This document shows positions 46,170 to 48,722 of a DNA stretch of 48,722 nt, in pieces (position 1 is the first letter of the stretch; each line of letters opens with the position of its first letter). The DNA comes from Sedimenticola sp. (GTDB lineage: Bacteria; Pseudomonadota; Gammaproteobacteria; Chromatiales; Chromatiaceae). The stretch lies in NCBI GenBank assembly GCA_026985055.1, contig JALSQZ010000125.1, positions 1 through 48,722 of the forward strand, in the 5' to 3' direction. The notes under the pieces were generated by a model. The model was not told the origin of the DNA, searched no databases, and saw only the letters and a program-made list of their open reading frames with translations. Both the position numbers and the translations under genes were made by a program.

Positions 46170-47050
46170 TTTCCCGTCAGACGCTGCTCCGCCTCGCGGT
46201 ATTTTTCCGCGGTCTTGTCGATGATCGCCCGGGGAAGTTCCGGGCCTGGCGGGGTCTTGTCCCAGTCCAGGGTTTCCAGATAATCACGAACGAACTGTTT
46301 GTCGAAGCTGGGTGGGCTGATGCCGGGACGGTACTGGTCGGCGGGCCAGAAACGGGATGAATCGGGAGTCAGCGCTTCATCGATGATATGCAGCCTGCCG
46401 TCTTCATCCAGACCGAACTCGAATTTGGTGTCAGCGATGATGATGCCTTTCTCCAGGGCATAGGCGGCCGCTTCGGTATAGATGCGCAGGCTTGCGTCGC
46501 GCACCTGTTGCGCCAGATCCTTTCCCAGCAGATCGACCGTGTGGGCAAAGTCCACGTTCACGTCATGTTCACCCAGTTCGGCCTTGGTGGACGGGGTGTA
46601 GATGGCTTCGGGCAATTGGTCCGCCAGTTGCAGCCCCCGGGGCAGGTCGATGCCGCAAACCTGGCCGGTTTTCTGGTAATCTTTCCACCCCGAGCCGATA
46701 ATGTAGCCGCGTACGATGGCTTCCACGGGCAGGGGCTTGAGACGGCGCACCACGATGGCCCGGTCGCCCAGGGCGGCTCTTTCCTCGGCATTCGTAACCA
46801 CATCTTCCAGGGCAATGTCGGTGAGATGGTTGGGAATGATGTGCTGCATGCGCCGGAACCAGAAATTCGATACCCGGGTCAGCACCTCGCCCTTGCCGGG
46901 AATGGGCTGGGGCAGGATCACATCGAACGCCGACAGGCGATCCGTGGTGACGATGAGCATGTGTGCGTCATCGATGGCGTAGATGTCGCGCACCTTGCCG
47001 CGATTGACAAGCGCCAAGCTGGAAACATCGGACTGGTAGAGGGCGGTCAT
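46166..47050 (-). CDS. purC: Phosphoribosylaminoimidazole-succinocarboxamide synthase
   Basis: Joins aspartate to CAIR in purine synthesis. The 294 residues are of the longer type (about 300): [31 protein letters not shown] (marker; core GKVRDIY), [25 protein letters not shown] (marker; core [14 protein letters not shown]), [15 protein letters not shown] and [10 protein letters not shown]. It starts 38 bases from the divergent gene at 47089, so both promoters must overlap. Confidence 0.97.
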   Translation of the reverse strand: MTALYQSDVSSLALVNRGKVRDIYAIDDAHMLIVTTDRLSAFDVILPQPIPGKGEVLTRVSNFWFRRMQHIIPNHLTDIALEDVVTNAEERAALGDRAIVVRRLKPLPVEAIVRGYIIGSGWKDYQKTGQVCGIDLPRGLQLADQLPEAIYTPSTKAELGEHDVNVDFAHTVDLLGKDLAQQVRDASLRIYTEAAAYALEKGIIIADTKFEFGLDEDGRLHIIDEALTPDSSRFWPADQYRPGISPPSFDKQFVRDYLETLDWDKTPPGPELPRAIIDKTAEKYREAEQRLTGK

Positions 47051-47088
47051 GTTGAAACCATCATATCGACAAAAAAGAGATTATACCT

Positions 47089-47529
47089 ATGGATGAGCAG
47101 GCACACAGCGACTATATGACTGCTTTTCGCGGCAGCTTCACCTCGGCCCTGCGTTGGCATCATCTGGATGCTCTGTGGCAGCGCCTGCGGGAAAGGCCTG
47201 ATGGATGGTATGTGTATGCCATCGGTGAAGCGGTTCCGGACAAGGTGTTGACGGCGGAGGAGTTTGGCGCCTTTCTCAACGAGGTGGACAGGCTGCTGCG
47301 GGAAGAGCATGAGGAGGACTACTGTGGCATCGTCTATGCCGATGATCTTCAGCAACCTGCGATGGTGAAAATCTATGATCCCAACAACCTGGGGGTGGTC
47401 TGTGGCTACAGCGAGAATCCTCCTTTGCCGGGATGGGTGTTGAGCCGTATTCCCCCGGTGGATCTGGAAGCCGATCGGCCCTTGCCCAACAACCGCAAAC
47501 GCTGGTGGAAAAAACTGTTTGGTGGATAG
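47089..47529 (+). CDS. Conserved protein of unknown function
   Basis: A 146-residue soluble protein, probably cytosolic, that I cannot assign. It is acidic in the middle (LTAEEFGAFLNEVDRLLREEHEEDYCGIVYADD, marker only) and ends with a basic tail RKRWWKKLFGG. WYVYAIGEAVP and VKIYDPNNLGVVCGYSENPP look like conserved blocks, and I have a general recollection of such proteins beside purC in gammaproteobacteria. TTATAC lies four bases before the ATG, so the leader may be very short. Confidence 0.72.
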   Translation: MDEQAHSDYMTAFRGSFTSALRWHHLDALWQRLRERPDGWYVYAIGEAVPDKVLTAEEFGAFLNEVDRLLREEHEEDYCGIVYADDLQQPAMVKIYDPNNLGVVCGYSENPPLPGWVLSRIPPVDLEADRPLPNNRKRWWKKLFGG

Positions 47530-47618
47530 GCTTGTCATTTGCGGTTCGGCCCGCCATTGGCAAGGAGAAAATAACCTAGTAAAATAGTAAATTATTACAA
47601 AAGCTCCCGGAGTAGAGA

Positions 47619-48041
47619 ATGAGTGAAGACAAACAACAGCAGGCCCTGGCGGATATCACCCGCGCGGTGATGAATCTGCTGGAAAGCTGGAAGCTGGACA
47701 ACAGCACCATGCATGAGATCCTGGCCATGCCCAAGGAAGTGCGAACCCGCAATTTTGCCCATTTTCGTGATGGCAAGGCCAGCTTTCCCAATGATCCCAA
47801 TGTATTGCGCCGTTCCCAGTATCTGTTGCGCATCGCGGACGCGTTGCGTACCGCCTATCCCATGAATCCCAAAATGTCCGGGCGCTGGATTCATCAGCCC
47901 CAGCGCCGCTTTGGCGGACGTACCCCGATTTCCATGATTCTCAATCAGGGAGAAACCGGGCTGGTAACCGTACTTTCCGAACTGGACTGCACCTTTGCCT
48001 GGGATTGCACCGGTTCCAAGGCGGTTTCTGCGGCAAAATAG
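47619..48041 (+). CDS. MbcA/ParS/Xre-type (DUF2384-like) antitoxin-domain protein
   Basis: A 140-residue protein. The N-terminal half is helical (ITRAVMNLLESWKLDNSTMHEILAM, marker), and the C-terminal part WIHQPQRRFGGRTPISMILNQGETGLVTVLSELD (marker; core FGGRTPISMIL) resembles the toxin-binding domain of ParS/MbcA antitoxins (WLxxPNxxLGGxTPLxLL). No RES-domain toxin partner is adjacent, so it may be a solitary regulator. GGAG lies eight bases before the ATG. Followed by a strong terminator. Confidence 0.72.
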   Translation: MSEDKQQQALADITRAVMNLLESWKLDNSTMHEILAMPKEVRTRNFAHFRDGKASFPNDPNVLRRSQYLLRIADALRTAYPMNPKMSGRWIHQPQRRFGGRTPISMILNQGETGLVTVLSELDCTFAWDCTGSKAVSAAK

Positions 48042-48066
48042 CCGCTTTCCGCACGGTTTTATGCAC

Positions 48067-48104
48067 ACAGGGAAAAGAGGATTTTCTCTTTTCCCTGTTT
48101 TTTT
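48067..48104 (+). terminator. Terminator after the antitoxin-like gene
   Basis: ACAGGGAAAAGAG (48067-48079) pairs perfectly with CTCTTTTCCCTGT (48086-48098), 13 bp, followed by a run of seven T (48098-48104). A TTATGCACA DnaA-type box (48059-48067) overlaps its left edge. Confidence 0.92.
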
Positions 48105-48109
48105 CGTGG

Positions 48110-48300
48110 ATTTCAAGGGGTTGCAGAACATATTTTGTAACTTGTTGATTGTTAACGATTAATAATTTGTATAAAATTTGTACAATGTAATTCGCAGGCC
48201 GTTATTTCCGGCATTTGCCTGTTGTTCCCAAAGTTTATGCACACAGTTATCCACAGGATTTGTGGATATTGTTACAGAATGGTTACAGGACAATGATGTG
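48110..48300. other. DnaA-box cluster with AT-rich stretch, possible replication origin
   Basis: Within 35 bases lie TTATGCACA (48235-48243), TTATCCACA (48247-48255) and TGTGGATAT (48261-48269, one mismatch on the opposite strand); a further TTATGCACA is at 48059. Upstream, 48130-48190 is strongly AT-rich (GATTGTTAACGATTAATAAT and on). This arrangement resembles oriC or a dnaA promoter. No dnaA, dnaN, gidA or rpmH is in the window, so it may instead be a DnaA-regulated site. The 326-base gap has no gene I can support. Confidence 0.45.
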
Positions 48301-48367
48301 TGCATCATGCTGCAAGTGATTTCTTTGGATGGATATCTAAGTTGTTGATTTGTGATTTCCCGCCTAG

Positions 48368-48608
48368 CCCGAATATTGCACCGGAATCCGGAATTTTCCC
48401 GGAGAGATTTTTGCCCAGATTGTTCGAACGGACAAAAGTCGATGTTATTCATCGGCTTGCAGTGCGTTTGGGCAAGCTGGGTGAAAAGATCCCGGGAAAA
48501 ACCGGATAGCATGACAGGTACAAACTGTATCCAGCATACTCGTCACAGCAACATGCTGTAATTCATCGTAAAAACCCACATTTTGCGCGTTCTGGTGCAA
48601 TATTCGGG
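48368..48608. mobile_element. 241-bp MITE, copy 2
   Basis: Same length and structure as copy 1, with roughly one base in fifteen different by eye. The left end is CCCGAATATTGCACCGGAA, the right end TTCTGGTGCAATATTCGGG. CTAG flanks it on both sides (48364-48367 and 48609-48612). A chance open frame crosses it (with FLPRLFERTKVDVIH) but is broken in copy 1. Confidence 0.9.
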
Positions 48609-48612
48609 CTAG

Positions 48613-48722
48613 CCCGAATATTGCACCGGAATCCGGAATTTTCCCGGAGAGATTTTTGCCCAGATTGTTCGAACGGACAAAAGCCGATGTCATTCATCGA
48701 CTTGCAGGGCGTTCGGACAAGC
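48613..48722. mobile_element. MITE, copy 3 (cut by the window edge)
   Basis: Begins directly after the CTAG that ends copy 2, in the same orientation, and keeps the first 110 bases (left terminal repeat, left hairpin arm and the loop region). The two copies share a single CTAG, giving a head-to-tail tandem. Confidence 0.88.

Noticed and set aside
48300..48561. Small protein genes inside the MITE copies
   Set aside because: The shared peptide FLPRLFERTKVDVIH arises from element DNA, is interrupted in copy 1 and has no ribosome site.

Overview
The window is about 48.7 kb of gammaproteobacterial chromosome, mostly housekeeping genes. Much of the gene order resembles, as I recall it, the Pseudomonas aeruginosa region that carries yggT-proC-yggS-pilT-pilU, pyrC'-pyrB-pyrR-ruvX-algH-tonB3-gshB-pilG..chpA and metF-ahcY. 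Several features point to an autotrophic, probably sulfur-oxidising relative of the Chromatiales rather than to a pseudomonad: a tkt-gap-pgk-pyk-fba block whose aldolase resembles the Calvin-cycle class II type, a PyrK-type subunit, and an inserted secreted rhodanese. Genus cannot be assigned from the sequence alone.

Layout. 1-4.3 kb: end of an unknown membrane protein, pyrE divergent from xthA, an AmpG-like permease, a TauE/SafE-type membrane protein and a DUF4426 protein. 4.5-9.0 kb, all minus: a dynamin-like GTPase and the overlapping operon yggS-proC-yggT-yggU. 9.4-11.6 kb, plus: the twitching ATPases pilT and pilU. 11.8-19.4 kb, minus: a tightly packed operon gshB-apbE-tonB-algH-ruvX-pyrR-pyrB-pyrC'-pyrK. 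19.6-31.1 kb, plus: two exported proteins, one a rhodanese, then the pilus chemosensory (Chp) genes pilG-pilH-pilI-pilJ-chpA and a CheW-like gene. 31.2-35.6 kb, minus: the methyl cycle genes metK, ahcY, metF plus rsmE, with an SAH riboswitch before ahcY and a candidate attenuator before metK. 35.8-43.7 kb, plus: a thioredoxin-like gene, then tkt-gap-pgk-pyk-fba. 43.8-48.7 kb: a secreted orphan, a 241-bp MITE, an antiporter remnant, the operon purC-glutaredoxin-srkA, two small conserved genes, a cluster of DnaA boxes and two more MITE copies.

The genes form functional sets. Type IV pilus retraction (pilT, pilU), its chemosensory control (pilG-J, chpA) and a TonB of the kind linked to twitching in Pseudomonas lie close together. 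Pyrimidine synthesis genes (pyrE, pyrR, pyrB, pyrC', pyrK) are present, but PyrC' has lost most metal ligands, so it is probably a structural partner of PyrB. The methyl-cycle genes appear to be controlled by RNA at two levels.

The least explained material is non-coding. Two families of nested hairpin repeats sit mostly at gene ends, including blocks of five and seven consecutive hairpins. A 241-bp hairpin-rich MITE occurs three times with YTAG target duplications. A compact metK leader can be drawn as a terminator or an antiterminator. I saw no tRNA, rRNA, CRISPR array, intact transposase or prophage.
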